Below, piece after piece: positions 54,857-64,000 of a stretch of 64,000 bases of DNA. Positions within the stretch are counted from its first letter, which is position 1; each line of letters opens with the position of its first letter. Under the pieces are notes generated by a model. The model did not search any database. It was not told the origin of the DNA and saw nothing but the letters and a program-made list of their open reading frames with translations. The position numbers were made by a program, and so were the translations under genes. The DNA lies in the NCBI GenBank assembly GCA_021561035.1, contig CP067346.1, positions 217,001 through 281,000 of the forward strand. The letters run 5' to 3'. Origin of the DNA: Clostridioides sp. ES-S-0054-01 (GTDB lineage Bacteria > Bacillota > Clostridia > Peptostreptococcales > Peptostreptococcaceae).

Positions 54857-56763
54857 GGGGCTGTCACACTAGACAATAGTGCTATGTCCTTTTTTGTATA
54901 AAAAAATAAATCCTAAGTTCAAAAGAGCCTGAGATTCTTGTATAATAATTGTATACTAAAACAAAATACTATACAAACTGATTATACTACTTATGGTGAT
55001 AATTATCAATTTAAGTTGCCACTAAATATTGATTACATGATTCCAAAAGATGATTCTGTAAGGTTATTAAGTCAAATTATTGAGGAGATGAATTTAGAAA
55101 AATTATATAAGACTTATTCTCGAATTAGAGGAAATAGAGTAACCCCTAGACAACTTTTGAAAGTCATAATATATGCAAACATGAACTGTATTTATTCTTC
55201 AAGAGAAATAGAGAAAGCATGCAGAATAGATATTAACTTTATGTATCTTCTAGGTGGAGCCTCCGCTCCAGACCATTCAACAATTACAAGATTTCATAGT
55301 ATTCATTTTTCACCAATAAGCAAAAATTTGATTGCACAGCTTACAAACTTTCTTGGAGATAACAAAGAGATTTTAAAAGATATTCTATTTATTGATGGCA
55401 CAAAAATAGAGTCATCTGTCAATAGATATACTTTTGTTTGGAAAAAAGCTATAAATAAAAATATGGCTAAAATGATGAGCAATATATCTGACTTCATATT
55501 AAAATGTGAGGTTGGTTTTGGTATTAAAATAATTTATAAAGATAAAATCAAAATCTATCATTTGAAGCAACTTTTAAAGAAGCTAAAAAAATATCAGAAG
55601 AATCAAATATAACATTTGTTCATGGAAAAGGAAAGAAAAAATCTATAGAGCAATTAAATAATTATATTGATAGATTGAAAAAATATACTAAAGACCTTCA
55701 TATAATGGGTGAACGTAATGGGTGAGCGAAATAGTTATTCTAAAACAGATAATGACGCGACTTTTATGAGAATAAAAGAAGACCATATGAAGAATTGACA
55801 ATTGAAACCAGCATATAATATACAATTTGGTGTAGATTCAGAATATATAATTTGGGTAAACTCAGGACATCAACCTACTGATACTACAACATTAATACCA
55901 TTTTTAAAATCTATTGAAGACTATACAAAATCTAAATATCCTAAAATAGTGGCTGATTCTGGATATGAAAGTGAAGAAAACTATATATTTTTAGAGTGTA
56001 ATAATCAATTATCTTTCATAAAACCTGCAAATTATAAAATTAGTAAAACTAGAAAATATAAAAATAATATTGGACATATTGATAATATGGATTATGATGA
56101 AAAAAATGATTATTATATTTGCAAAAATAATAAAAAACTAATTGCAAATAAAATAATAAATAGTAAATCAAAAACAGGCTATAAAAGTAAGATAACCTGT
56201 TACACTTGTGAAGAATGTTGTGATTGTCAATATAAAAGCAGTTGTATTAAGAGAAGTAATGGCAATATTTCTCTTGAAAATAGGACTAAAAACTTACAAA
56301 TACCTAAGTTATTTCATGAAAAAAGAAAAGAAAACTTAAAGAGAATTATGAGTCCGGAGGGGTGTGAACTTAGAGTGAATAGAAGTATACAGGCAGAAGG
56401 CGCTTTCGCTCAAGTAAAACAAAATATGAAATTTAGAAGATTTTTAAGCAGAGGTAAAGAAAATGTTTTATCAGAATGTATTATTGTAGCGATAGCTCAT
56501 AATATTTCTAGACTACATAATCTACATAATAAAATAATAAAAAATAAACATGGAGTATATCTTCATCGTTTAAAAAAAGTATTCTAAATTTATTATTTAT
56601 AATCAAAGATTATCTGAAAAAAAGGTATTTTTATACCTTTATTTGTCATGCATAATTTTACTTAGAACATAAACTTTATATAAAATAATTAAAAATACAC
56701 CTATTAAGATAAATAAAAAAGAGCTCTCACAGAACAAATTTAATTTGCTCATGCGACAGCCCC
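54857..56763 (+). mobile_element. IS1182-type insertion sequence, inactive
   Basis: Ends are inverted repeats GGGGCTGTCACACTAG at 54857 and, on the other strand inward from 56763, GGGGCTGTCGCATGAG; the flanking AA/TT may extend them by two. Contains one transposase broken at several points. Lies between the PTS operon and the licC-like gene; 56588-56763 is the right end. Confidence 0.85.
54938..56587 (+). pseudogene. IS1182-family transposase, frameshifted
   Basis: N-terminal part (KLPLNIDYMIPKDDSVRLLS, GGASAPDHSTITRFH, FIDGTKIESSVNRYTFVWKK) up to about 55545 where a frameshift occurs. The middle contains a near-perfect 13-bp tandem duplication near 55706-55731 that shifts frame again, then a TGA at 55796-55798 in place of tryptophan. 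The C-terminal DDE region (AYNIQFGVDSEYIIW, KIVADSGYESEENY, GCELRVNRSIQAEGAFAQVK) resumes at 55802 and stops at 56587. Clearly dead. Confidence 0.9.
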
Positions 56764-56989
56764 TTGTTGATTTAGAAAACTTTTTGTATCGATAATATAA
56801 ATCTTTTAACAAATTGTCCGATAAATAAGGTAAGTTATTATTAATTTAAGTTATATAGATTTTGATGAATTATAATGAGGATGACAAGTTAAAATTTATA
56901 TTATATTTAAATCCTTAAAATAACAAGAATAAATACTAGATTAAATTTTATAAACAAGCACAATATTCAATTGGAAGGTAGGATTATAT
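56764..56989. other. leader region of the licC-like gene
   Basis: No gene. TATAAT at 56871-56876 is the best -10 candidate, with a weak -35 region. Nothing else seen. Confidence 0.4.
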
Positions 56990-57715
56990 ATGAAAGCAAT
57001 AATTTTAGCAGCTGGAATGGGGACGCGATTGAGACCATTAACTTTAGAATTGCCTAAACCATTAGTTAAAGTTAATGGAAAACCAATGATAGAAAACCAA
57101 ATAGAATGTCTATTGGAAAAGGGGATAAGAGATATAAAAGTAGCTGTAGGATATCTAAAAGAAGAATTTTACTATCTAGCAGAAAAATATAATGTGGAAT
57201 TAATATATAATAATAAGTACAATATGTATAATAATATTTATACTATGTATTTATTAAGAGAGCATTTACCTGATAGTTATGTTATAGAGGGCGATGTGTA
57301 CTTATATAATAACTTTATAGACCCAGATATAAAAAAATCTACTTATTTTACCTTTTATAGGGAAAATTTTAGTAATGAATTTATATTTAAATTTGATGAA
57401 AATAACAAGATTTATGATATGTATGTGGGTGATAATAGTGGATATATATTATGTGGTGTATCATATTGGTCCTTGACAGATGGAAATACTATAGCAAAAA
57501 AAATAGAGGAAACAATAGGAAGTGGAGATTTTGAAAGTCTATTTTGGGATGATGTTGTGATGCAAAATAAAGAAGATTTAAATATGTATATTAAGAAAAT
57601 AGATTTTAAGGATTGCTTTGAGATAGATACTGAAAAAGATTTGAAGTTTTCAGAAAGATGTATAGTTCAAAATAATAATTTTATGATGAATAAGTCTCTA
57701 CAATACTCTAAGTAG
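56990..57715 (+). CDS. LicC-like nucleotidyltransferase (CTP:phosphocholine type)
   Basis: 241 residues. Sugar-phosphate nucleotidyltransferase fold with N-terminal GMGTRLRPLTLELPKPLVKV, then NNIYTMYLLREHL and VIEGDVYLYNNF, close to LicC and related cytidylyltransferases that make CDP-choline for decorating surface polymers. GAAGGTAGG before ATG. The next gene begins 17 bases on, so they are co-transcribed. Confidence 0.85.
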   Translation: MKAIILAAGMGTRLRPLTLELPKPLVKVNGKPMIENQIECLLEKGIRDIKVAVGYLKEEFYYLAEKYNVELIYNNKYNMYNNIYTMYLLREHLPDSYVIEGDVYLYNNFIDPDIKKSTYFTFYRENFSNEFIFKFDENNKIYDMYVGDNSGYILCGVSYWSLTDGNTIAKKIEETIGSGDFESLFWDDVVMQNKEDLNMYIKKIDFKDCFEIDTEKDLKFSERCIVQNNNFMMNKSLQYSK

Positions 57716-57732
57716 GTTAGGAAGGAATTTAT

Positions 57733-59790
57733 ATGGGAATTTTAAATAAAATAATGAACCAAGAATCTTTTGATGTAAAAACATCACTAGATTATATTAA
57801 TGAATATGAGCAAGCATTACCTTTTGACAGTGAGATTCACACTGCGCGTGCAGTCACATATTTTTTTGCAGAAGAATATGAACTTGCGGAAGAACATATT
57901 AGAAAGGCTTTGAAATTCAGACCCAATAATTATGATAATAACTTTTATTTAGCAAATATTTTGATTGCTAAGGGTAAATATTCTGATGCTATTAAAGCAG
58001 CTATATTAAGTGTGACATTCTTAAAACATTTTGCTAAGCTCCAAGAATATGTAGATGATAAATTAGTTTATGCTAATGAACAAGTAAAAAATCTTATTGA
58101 TTATTGCATTGAAAATATAAAAGACATAAGTGTTATTGAGGACTTAAAAAGATTTTTTGGATTTATTGAGTTAAGTGTTATTAGTTTTCCTACATACTTT
58201 TATGATGGTAAATGGAAAGTTATGGTAGGTGAGTATTTTAATAAAGATTCAAACATTGAATATAATGACTATATATGTTTTTATTCTGATACATATTATA
58301 ATTATTTAGGAGACCTTCAAAAAAAATTATGTATGAATCTTAACATTCCTAATTTATATTCTATATGTCCAATAGAGAGTTTTAAATCTATGACTACAAA
58401 GAAATTTAATTTAGATAATGGGAAATATATTGTTCCAATAGCTACAACTGAATATAATCAAGTTATTGATTTTAAAGTTGGAAATACTAATTTTAAATCA
58501 CAACAAGTAGATCCACCTGGTTTTTTTAAGTACTATAGAGTAGACAAAGGAGTTAGTTTGAATTCAGATAAAGATATTATAGTTGGAAAACCAATCGAAT
58601 TAGGATTTAAAGAAAATAATAAAAAATTAGTTCTCACTATATTTATAGATTCTTTATCTCAACAATATTTATCAGAAACAGAATATAAATCAATGCCTTA
58701 TACAAAAGAGTTTTTTGATAAAGGAATTATATTTAAAAATTGCTATACAACAGGAGAGTGGACATATCCATCTTTTACAAGTGTATTTACAGGTCTATAC
58801 ACAACTAATCATCACTTTATACATCATAGTACAGGATATAAATTTCCAGATGACATAGATTTATTTAGTGAGATTATGAAAAAAAATGAATACTTCACTG
58901 CAAATATAGGTGGATCATATGCAATTGCTCCATACAGTAGTGGTTTTAGAGGATTTGACAGAACTGTTTTTAAGAATAGTCTAGGATTTTCTGATTCAAT
59001 ATTAATTAATGATGTTATTGAACATATTGAGTCATTTAAAGAAACGAATCAATTCGTATTTATGTCTTTAAACAATGTTCACAAGCCATTAGAAGATATT
59101 GAATGCCGTGGAATTGATTATAATATTGTTAATCAAACATCTTTAGACATAGAGACATCTTTGTCAAAGATGGACTTAGGTGTAAGTGTACGACAAGAAT
59201 ATCATGAGGAAACTGTTAAAAAATATGAAGTAGTTCTTAGAGAATTAGATCGTAATTTGAAGCAAATCTATGACTATATATTACAAAATTACTCTGAAGA
59301 AGAGTATTTAATTAGTATTTTTTCAGACCATGGAGCTTCATTTTTAGGCAAAGATGATTTTTTATTAAAATCAAATATAACTAATAATGTATTAATGGTT
59401 AGAGGGTCTGGAAGTGTATCCAATGATAATACTGAGTATATAAGTAATATGGATTTAATTCCTATAACTTTGAAGTTGGCGAATATAGAATATGATTTAT
59501 CGAAGTATGATTGTGTACTTCCAAAGACACTAGGGGGTAAAGGTCGTGAGTTCACTTATAGTGAATCAATATATCCTGGTCAGACTTATAAAGCTATGGT
59601 TAATAATGATAAATATTGTTATATATTAGAAACAAAAGATATTACTAATATAGATGGAACAATTAATTTTGATGAATATAGTGATTCTGTTTTTGATAAA
59701 AAGGAAGGTAAAGAGATTAAATATAATGACATTTTAGAGTATTATAGAGAGATAGTATATAATCATATAAAGAGAAATATTAAATATTAA
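57733..59790 (+). CDS. TPR plus sulfatase/alkaline-phosphatase-fold protein
   Basis: 685 residues. TPR-like helices at about 30-100 (FAEEYELAEEHIRKALKFRP, LIAKGKYSDAIKAA); a middle region of about 200 residues not recognised; then the sulfatase/phosphotransferase fold: metal Asp near 306 (LTIFIDSLSQQY), nucleophile Thr/Ser near 345 (TTGEWTYPSFTSVFTG), H in HHFIHHSTG, and SDHGASFLG near 531. No signal peptide or membrane helix, so cytosolic. Paired with a CDP-choline-type enzyme, a role in transferring or removing phospho-groups on surface polymers is a guess. Confidence 0.8.
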   Translation: MGILNKIMNQESFDVKTSLDYINEYEQALPFDSEIHTARAVTYFFAEEYELAEEHIRKALKFRPNNYDNNFYLANILIAKGKYSDAIKAAILSVTFLKHFAKLQEYVDDKLVYANEQVKNLIDYCIENIKDISVIEDLKRFFGFIELSVISFPTYFYDGKWKVMVGEYFNKDSNIEYNDYICFYSDTYYNYLGDLQKKLCMNLNIPNLYSICPIESFKSMTTKKFNLDNGKYIVPIATTEYNQVIDFKVGNTNFKSQQVDPPGFFKYYRVDKGVSLNSDKDIIVGKPIELGFKENNKKLVLTIFIDSLSQQYLSETEYKSMPYTKEFFDKGIIFKNCYTTGEWTYPSFTSVFTGLYTTNHHFIHHSTGYKFPDDIDLFSEIMKKNEYFTANIGGSYAIAPYSSGFRGFDRTVFKNSLGFSDSILINDVIEHIESFKETNQFVFMSLNNVHKPLEDIECRGIDYNIVNQTSLDIETSLSKMDLGVSVRQEYHEETVKKYEVVLRELDRNLKQIYDYILQNYSEEEYLISIFSDHGASFLGKDDFLLKSNITNNVLMVRGSGSVSNDNTEYISNMDLIPITLKLANIEYDLSKYDCVLPKTLGGKGREFTYSESIYPGQTYKAMVNNDKYCYILETKDITNIDGTINFDEYSDSVFDKKEGKEIKYNDILEYYREIVYNHIKRNIKY

Positions 59791-59954
59791 TATTAAAAAT
59801 TATTTAGATATTAAATAGATACAGTTTATTGTATTTTAATAAACATTCTACTTTTAAAATAGAACTACTGAATTTAGGTAGTAAGAATTTCTGTATATCA
59901 AATTTAATAAAAAAGATTTTTCGGTAGCCTATTTTCTTTTTTTGTACAAAAAAT

Positions 59955-59992
59955 GAGATACTCAAATTTTTATTTTGAGATATCTCTTTTTT
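59955..59992. terminator. terminator between the licC operon and cotF-like genes
   Basis: GAGATA..CTCAAA / TTTGAG..TATCTC with TTTTTT; serves the + strand operon and possibly the converging - strand unit. Confidence 0.75.
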
Positions 59993-60037
59993 ATTATCTA
60001 GTTAAAATTAAATAATTAGGAATATATTTTATTTAGC

Positions 60038-60331
60038 CTAATCGATAACGTTTTGAGATTCCTTATAACTACATGTTAACTGTTGAATAGGTTTATCATA
60101 TGGTTTAGCCCATCCTTTATTAATACTTAATTCTGTTAGTGCTGTATGGCCTTCAACCATTTGAGTTAGTGAAGCTGAATATATAGCTCTCAATTCAGGT
60201 GTACTACTTGTTAATGCAGAATTAAGATACATATTGGCAGATGCTTTAGCAGATGAAAGCATACTCAATATTATTACTTTATCATCTATATAAGTATTGT
60301 TTTTAATTAGATTTTCTATCATATTTCTCAT
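60038..60331 (-). CDS. CotF-like spore coat family protein (97 aa)
   Basis: 97 residues, mostly helical: DDKVIILSMLSSAKASANMY, LNSALTSSTPELRAIYSASL, EGHTALTELSINKGW, the coat protein F domain of spore coats. Ribosome site AGGAGGT overlaps the end of the upstream 71-aa gene, so they form an operon. Confidence 0.8.
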   Translation of the reverse strand: MRNMIENLIKNNTYIDDKVIILSMLSSAKASANMYLNSALTSSTPELRAIYSASLTQMVEGHTALTELSINKGWAKPYDKPIQQLTCSYKESQNVID

Positions 60332-60336
60332 ATTGT

Positions 60337-60552
60337 CTATACCTCCTCAGAAATTAGTATTTCATTTTCAACTATAAATTGTTGTATAGCTTTAATTCTT
60401 CCTTCTGTTGCTAATATACTAGATTCTGATTGTCTTTTTAGGTCTTCATCTGATATTAACATATTTATTGCTCTTTGCATAAGTAATCCATCAGATTCCA
60501 TTTTTATAACGGCTGCTAAAGATATTTTTTCAGTTTCTGAAAGTATTCTCAT
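60337..60552 (-). CDS. small CotF-associated protein (71 aa)
   Basis: 71 residues, helical, starting MRILSETEKISLAAVIKMES. It occupies the position of the short partner gene commonly found before CotF-family genes. ATG after GGAGATG. The upstream region has no clear sigma-E or sigma-K promoter, though sporulation control is likely given the partner. Confidence 0.7.
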   Translation of the reverse strand: MRILSETEKISLAAVIKMESDGLLMQRAINMLISDEDLKRQSESSILATEGRIKAIQQFIVENEILISEEV

Positions 60553-60694
60553 TTAATCATCTCCTATATTGTAATTTATTCTTTAATATTATGTCTTCCT
60601 TTTTAATGAAATAACCATAACATTTTTTTACAGTATCTTATATTCTATTTATATCAAATTTTAGTCAACTCATAAAATTTTTTAGGATGACAAA

Positions 60695-61097
60695 ATGAAT
60701 TTTAAAAATAAAACCAAAGTATTAAGCTTATGTTTAATATCAATTCTAATAATATTTATATCGTGTACGAATCCTAAAAGAGGGAAACAACTAAAATCAA
60801 TATATTAGCAACTATAGACTTACATGGAGAAGCTACATATAATATAGCTTAAAAAATAAATAAAGAAAAAAGAACCTAATATGACATTAGTAGATTTTTA
60901 TGAGTCAGATAGTTTAAGATAATGGAGCAATATCCTAGTGAGGCTTGAGATATTTACGGAAACGATGAAATAGTTAAAAAGAAATGCCTATAATTATACA
61001 AATGAGTGAAGTTAAATATGATGCAGTAGTATTTGGTAATCATAAGTCTGTTGTCATCTCTAAAAAATGATTTACTGTTAGCTAATATATAAATAAT
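60695..61097 (+). pseudogene. lipoprotein 5'-nucleotidase/cyclic phosphodiesterase, heavily degraded
   Basis: Lipoprotein signal peptide LSLCLISILIIFISCTN with lipobox cysteine, then stops. Later fragments, in shifting frames, read NILATIDLHGEATYNIA (metal motif of metallophosphoesterases, normally NxxxTSDLHG) and KYDAVVFGNHKSVVISKK (GNH motif). At least five stops and frameshifts. A surface nucleotide scavenger that was lost. 61098-61348 holds only a 14-codon frame after AAGGAGG and AT-rich DNA. Confidence 0.65.
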
Positions 61098-61348
61098 ATT
61101 AGAAAAGGAGGTTTATATCATGATATTTAATAGGCATTCTTTTAAAAAAGAGTTGATAAAGTAAAAAAGAAGTAACAAAAAATAATATATAAAAATTCAA
61201 AAAAGGAGTTAAATTTAAAAGTTGATTAAAAAAATCAATCTTGAGACTATCCATTTTTTATTTTAACAAAAAAATATAAATAAAGTTCGATACGCGGCGA
61301 ATGAAAAAAACACAAGAAATATTTTTTTTTAAAAATTTCAAAAAAGAG

Positions 61349-61377
61349 TTGATAATATATGTATATTAATATAAAAT
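61349..61377 (+). promoter_or_regulatory. pur operon promoter
   Basis: TTGATA (61349-61354), 17 bases, TAAAAT (61372-61377). The transcript would begin near 61384. Confidence 0.6.
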
Positions 61378-61389
61378 TTAAGGTGTATA

Positions 61390-61409
61390 ATTCGTATAAT
61401 AATACGAAT
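61390..61409 (+). promoter_or_regulatory. palindrome in the pur leader, likely repressor operator
   Basis: ATTCGTAT-AATA-ATACGAAT, perfect 8-bp arms just after the -10 box. It carries CGAA in inverted order like PurR boxes of Bacillus, though not the usual paired layout. Confidence 0.5.
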
Positions 61410-61453
61410 GATTTAGAGTATAAAATAACTTATAAACGGAGAGGGGAAGTCTA

Positions 61454-61930
61454 ATGAAAGTAGCAGTAGTTATGGGTTCAAAATCAGATTATCCAAAATT
61501 AGAAGAAGGGATAAAACTGCTTGAGAAATATGGAATAGAGGTTGTAGCAAGAGCATTATCAGCTCATAGAACACCAGAACAACTTTCAACATTCCTAAAA
61601 GAAATAGAAGATGATACTGATGTAATAATAGCAGCAGCAGGAAAGGCAGCACATTTACCAGGTGTAATAGCTTCACAAACACTAATTCCTGTAATAGGAT
61701 TACCTATTAAATCATCAACTATGGATGGACTAGACTCACTTTTATCGATAGTTCAAATGCCAAAAGGAATACCAGTTGCTACAGTTACAATAGATTTAGG
61801 TTTAAACGCAGCTTTATTGGCATTACAAATAATGACTTTAAAATATCCAAAATTAAAAGAGGATTTGAAATCATATAGAGAAGAGATGGCACAAAAGGTG
61901 CTAGAAGACGACAAAAATTTAAGGGGGTAG
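61454..61930 (+). CDS. purE: N5-carboxyaminoimidazole ribonucleotide mutase
   Basis: 158 residues, class I PurE, step 6 of purine synthesis. Motif [19 protein letters not shown] and the active-site [33 protein letters not shown] before ATG. First gene of purECF with short gaps. Confidence 0.97.
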   Translation: MKVAVVMGSKSDYPKLEEGIKLLEKYGIEVVARALSAHRTPEQLSTFLKEIEDDTDVIIAAAGKAAHLPGVIASQTLIPVIGLPIKSSTMDGLDSLLSIVQMPKGIPVATVTIDLGLNAALLALQIMTLKYPKLKEDLKSYREEMAQKVLEDDKNLRG

Positions 61931-61935
61931 CAGAA

Positions 61936-62634
61936 ATGTTATTATATGAAGGAAAAGCAAAACAAGTATATTCTACAGATAATGAAAATGAATATGTTGT
62001 TTATTATAAAGATGATGCAACAGCATTTAATGGAGAGAAAAAAGCAGAAATATCTTCAAAAGGTATACTAAATAATAAGATATCAACAATAATCTTTGAA
62101 ATGTTAAAAGAAAATAATATAAATACTCACTTTATAAAAAGTTTATCAGATAGAGAAATGTTAGTTAAAAAAGTAGAGATTTTACCATTAGAAGTAATAG
62201 TAAGAAATATTGCTGCTGGTTCTATCTGTAAAAGAGTTGGTCTTGAAGAAGGTGTAGTTTTTGATGAGCCAATCTTTGAAATAAGTTATAAAAATGATGA
62301 TTATGGTGACCCAATGTTAAATGACGATTATGCAGTAGCAATGAAATTAGCAACTAGAGAAGAATTAAAGTTCTTAAGAGAAGAAACTTTAAAAATAAAT
62401 GAGTTACTAAAAGCATTTTTCTTAAAATTAAACCTAAAGTTAGTTGACTTTAAAATAGAATTTGGTAAAGATTCTGAAGGAAATATAATATTGGCAGATG
62501 AAGTGTCACCAGACACTTGTAGACTTTGGGATGTAAATACAAATGAAAAGTTAGATAAGGACAGATTTAGAAGAGACCTTGGAGACCTTGTAGAAGGTTA
62601 TACAGAAGTACTTTCAAGAATGAATAATAAATAG
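61936..62634 (+). CDS. purC: SAICAR synthetase
   Basis: 232 residues, normal length. ATP-binding [36 protein letters not shown] and the catalytic [12 protein letters not shown]. Starts five bases after purE, AGGGGG site. Confidence 0.97.
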   Translation: MLLYEGKAKQVYSTDNENEYVVYYKDDATAFNGEKKAEISSKGILNNKISTIIFEMLKENNINTHFIKSLSDREMLVKKVEILPLEVIVRNIAAGSICKRVGLEEGVVFDEPIFEISYKNDDYGDPMLNDDYAVAMKLATREELKFLREETLKINELLKAFFLKLNLKLVDFKIEFGKDSEGNIILADEVSPDTCRLWDVNTNEKLDKDRFRRDLGDLVEGYTEVLSRMNNK

Positions 62635-62645
62635 GAGGCAAATGT

Positions 62646-64000
62646 ATGTGTGGAGTTTTAGGGATTTACTCTAATAAAGATGTAACTAAAGAACTGTATT
62701 ATTCTTTATATTCTATGCAACACAGGGGGCAAGAAAGCTGTGGTTTAGCTCTTTTAGATGATGGAGAAATTAAGTACAAAAAAGATATGGGATTAGTTGG
62801 AGATGTTTTTAAGGAAAGTGAATTGTCTAAGTTAAAAGGAAACATAGGGATTGGACATGTTAGATATTCAACAGCTGGAGGAAGTCATGTTTCTAACTGT
62901 CAACCTTTAGTTGGAAGCTGTAGAAAAAGACAATTAGCCATAGCTCATAATGGAAATCTAGTTAATGCAAATTATTTAAAAGACATGCTAGAAGAAGATG
63001 GATATATGTTCCAAACTAATTCAGATACAGAAGTAATTTTATATATACTTGCGAGATATTATAAAGGGGATATAGTAGAAAGTTTAAAAGTGACAATGGA
63101 TTATATAAAAGGTGCATATGCTCTTGTAATAATGAGTCAAGAAGAATTGGTTGCAGTTAGAGACCCACATGGATTTAGACCCCTTGTACTTGGTAAAAAG
63201 GGTGACGAATATATATTTGCATCAGAGAATTGTGCAATAGATATACTTGGTGGAGAAGTTATAAGAGATGTAGAGCCAGGAGAAATAATAGTAGTTAAAG
63301 ATGGAGAATTAAAATCATACTTTTATTCAGAAAATTACAAGCCAGTTAAGAAGAGTTGTATATTTGAACACATATACTTTGCAAGAAATGATGCAACTAT
63401 AGACAATGTAAATGCATATGAATTCAGAATTAAATGTGGTGAAAGATTAGCTCAAAATGAAAATGTAAATGCAGATATGGTAGTTCCAGTTCCAGATTCA
63501 GGTTGGCCAGGAGCTATTGGTTATGCAAATGCTAGTGGATTAAAAATAAGTGAAGGTTTAGTTAAAAATAGATACGTAGGAAGAACATTTATAAAACCTA
63601 CACAAGAAGAAAGAGAAATAGCTGTAAAAATAAAATTAAATCCTCTTTCAACAATAATAAAAGGAAAATCTATAATTTTAGTAGATGATTCAATTGTAAG
63701 AGGAACTACATCTAAACAATTAGTAAAATCTTTAAGAGAAGCAGGAGCAAAAGAAATTCATCTTAGAATAACATCTCCTCCAGTAGCTTACTCTTGTTAC
63801 TATGGAATAGATACTCCAAATCGTTCTAAATTAATTGCATCAAGTAACAACGTGGAAGAAATGAGAGAATATATTGGATGTGATAGTTTAAAATTCCTAG
63901 ATATAGAAGGAATGTTAGATGCAACAGAAAATAAGTCTACTTTCTGTAAAGCTTGTTTTGATGGAGAATACCCAGTTAAGAAAATTGATAAGGAGGAACT
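62646..64000 (+). CDS. purF: amidophosphoribosyltransferase (3' end beyond window)
   Basis: About 451 residues visible, the C-terminus is cut by the window. Starts MCGVLGIYSN, so Cys2 is the glutaminase nucleophile after Met removal, without the propeptide seen in Bacillus. Glutaminase MQHRGQESCG; PRPP loop IILVDDSIVRGTTSKQL; cysteines CDSL and FCKACFDG at the Fe-S region. ATG 62646 rather than 62642 (out of frame). GGAGGC site. Confidence 0.97.
   Translation, partial: MCGVLGIYSNKDVTKELYYSLYSMQHRGQESCGLALLDDGEIKYKKDMGLVGDVFKESELSKLKGNIGIGHVRYSTAGGSHVSNCQPLVGSCRKRQLAIAHNGNLVNANYLKDMLEEDGYMFQTNSDTEVILYILARYYKGDIVESLKVTMDYIKGAYALVIMSQEELVAVRDPHGFRPLVLGKKGDEYIFASENCAIDILGGEVIRDVEPGEIIVVKDGELKSYFYSENYKPVKKSCIFEHIYFARNDATIDNVNAYEFRIKCGERLAQNENVNADMVVPVPDSGWPGAIGYANASGLKISEGLVKNRYVGRTFIKPTQEEREIAVKIKLNPLSTIIKGKSIILVDDSIVRGTTSKQLVKSLREAGAKEIHLRITSPPVAYSCYYGIDTPNRSKLIASSNNVEEMREYIGCDSLKFLDIEGMLDATENKSTFCKACFDGEYPVKKIDKEE

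Noticed and set aside
61098-61348. 14-codon frame after AAGGAGG before the pur promoter
   Set aside because: Too short, ends in AT-rich non-coding DNA and has no homology I know; probably a relic.

Overview
The window is AT-rich, low-GC Firmicute DNA, almost certainly Clostridioides difficile or a very close relative. The NAD-dependent glutamate dehydrogenase (gluD), the monofunctional CO dehydrogenase, the groSL/guaA/purECF order, the AGGAGG-type ribosome binding sites, and small hydrophobic toxin and c-di-GMP riboswitch relics all fit. No rRNA, tRNA or CRISPR array was seen.

Layout. 1-2.8 kb: the end of a sigma-54 activator (truncated by the window) diverges from a Crp/Fnr regulator. 3.0-7.0 kb is a graveyard: a type I toxin-like gene cut by a decayed IS3 element, a phage XkdP-like scrap, a c-di-GMP-I riboswitch driving a 58-codon gene, and two broken BlaI-like repressors, ending in a phased cluster of DnaA-box-like 9-mers. 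7.1-12.3 kb: MATE and ABC-F genes, rex, an FmdE-like protein and a 2[4Fe-4S] ferredoxin. 12.5-16.8 kb: an IS607-type remnant, then cooS, a CooF-like ferredoxin and an FAD/NAD oxidoreductase. 16.9-23.5 kb: cfa, a P-loop protein, gluD, a BlaR1-like peptidase and an SH3b/NlpC cell-wall hydrolase. 23.7-27.0 kb: pyrBKDE with a PyrR-type leader hairpin. 27.2-33 kb: a ketopantoate-reductase-like protein, LysR/YeiH, ogg and cls. 33-39.3 kb: groSL behind CIRCE, larB, larC split by a programmed -1 frameshift, and guaA behind a guanine riboswitch.

39.3-48.4 kb is acquired DNA next to the 3' end of guaA. A two-component system plus BcrA-type ABC transporter is flanked by scraps of a conjugative element. 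It is followed by an MFS exporter and a transglutaminase-UvrA fusion that lacks the UvrB-binding insert, transcribed from a MerR-type promoter. This fusion/exporter pair is the strongest candidate for an undescribed system. 48.6-54.7 kb is a fructose-type PTS operon with its own PRD activator, a GatZ-like protein and a HAD phosphatase. 54.8-56.8 kb is a dead IS1182-type element. 57-60 kb holds a LicC-like cytidylyltransferase paired with a TPR-sulfatase-fold protein. 60-61 kb has two CotF-like genes and a broken lipoprotein phosphoesterase. 61.4-64 kb is purE, purC and the start of purF.

Housekeeping pathways present are pyrimidine synthesis, purine/GMP synthesis, nickel-pincer cofactor synthesis, chaperonin, redox sensing and CO/ferredoxin metabolism. 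Accessory DNA is concentrated at 3-7 kb, 39-48.4 kb and 54.8-56.8 kb.
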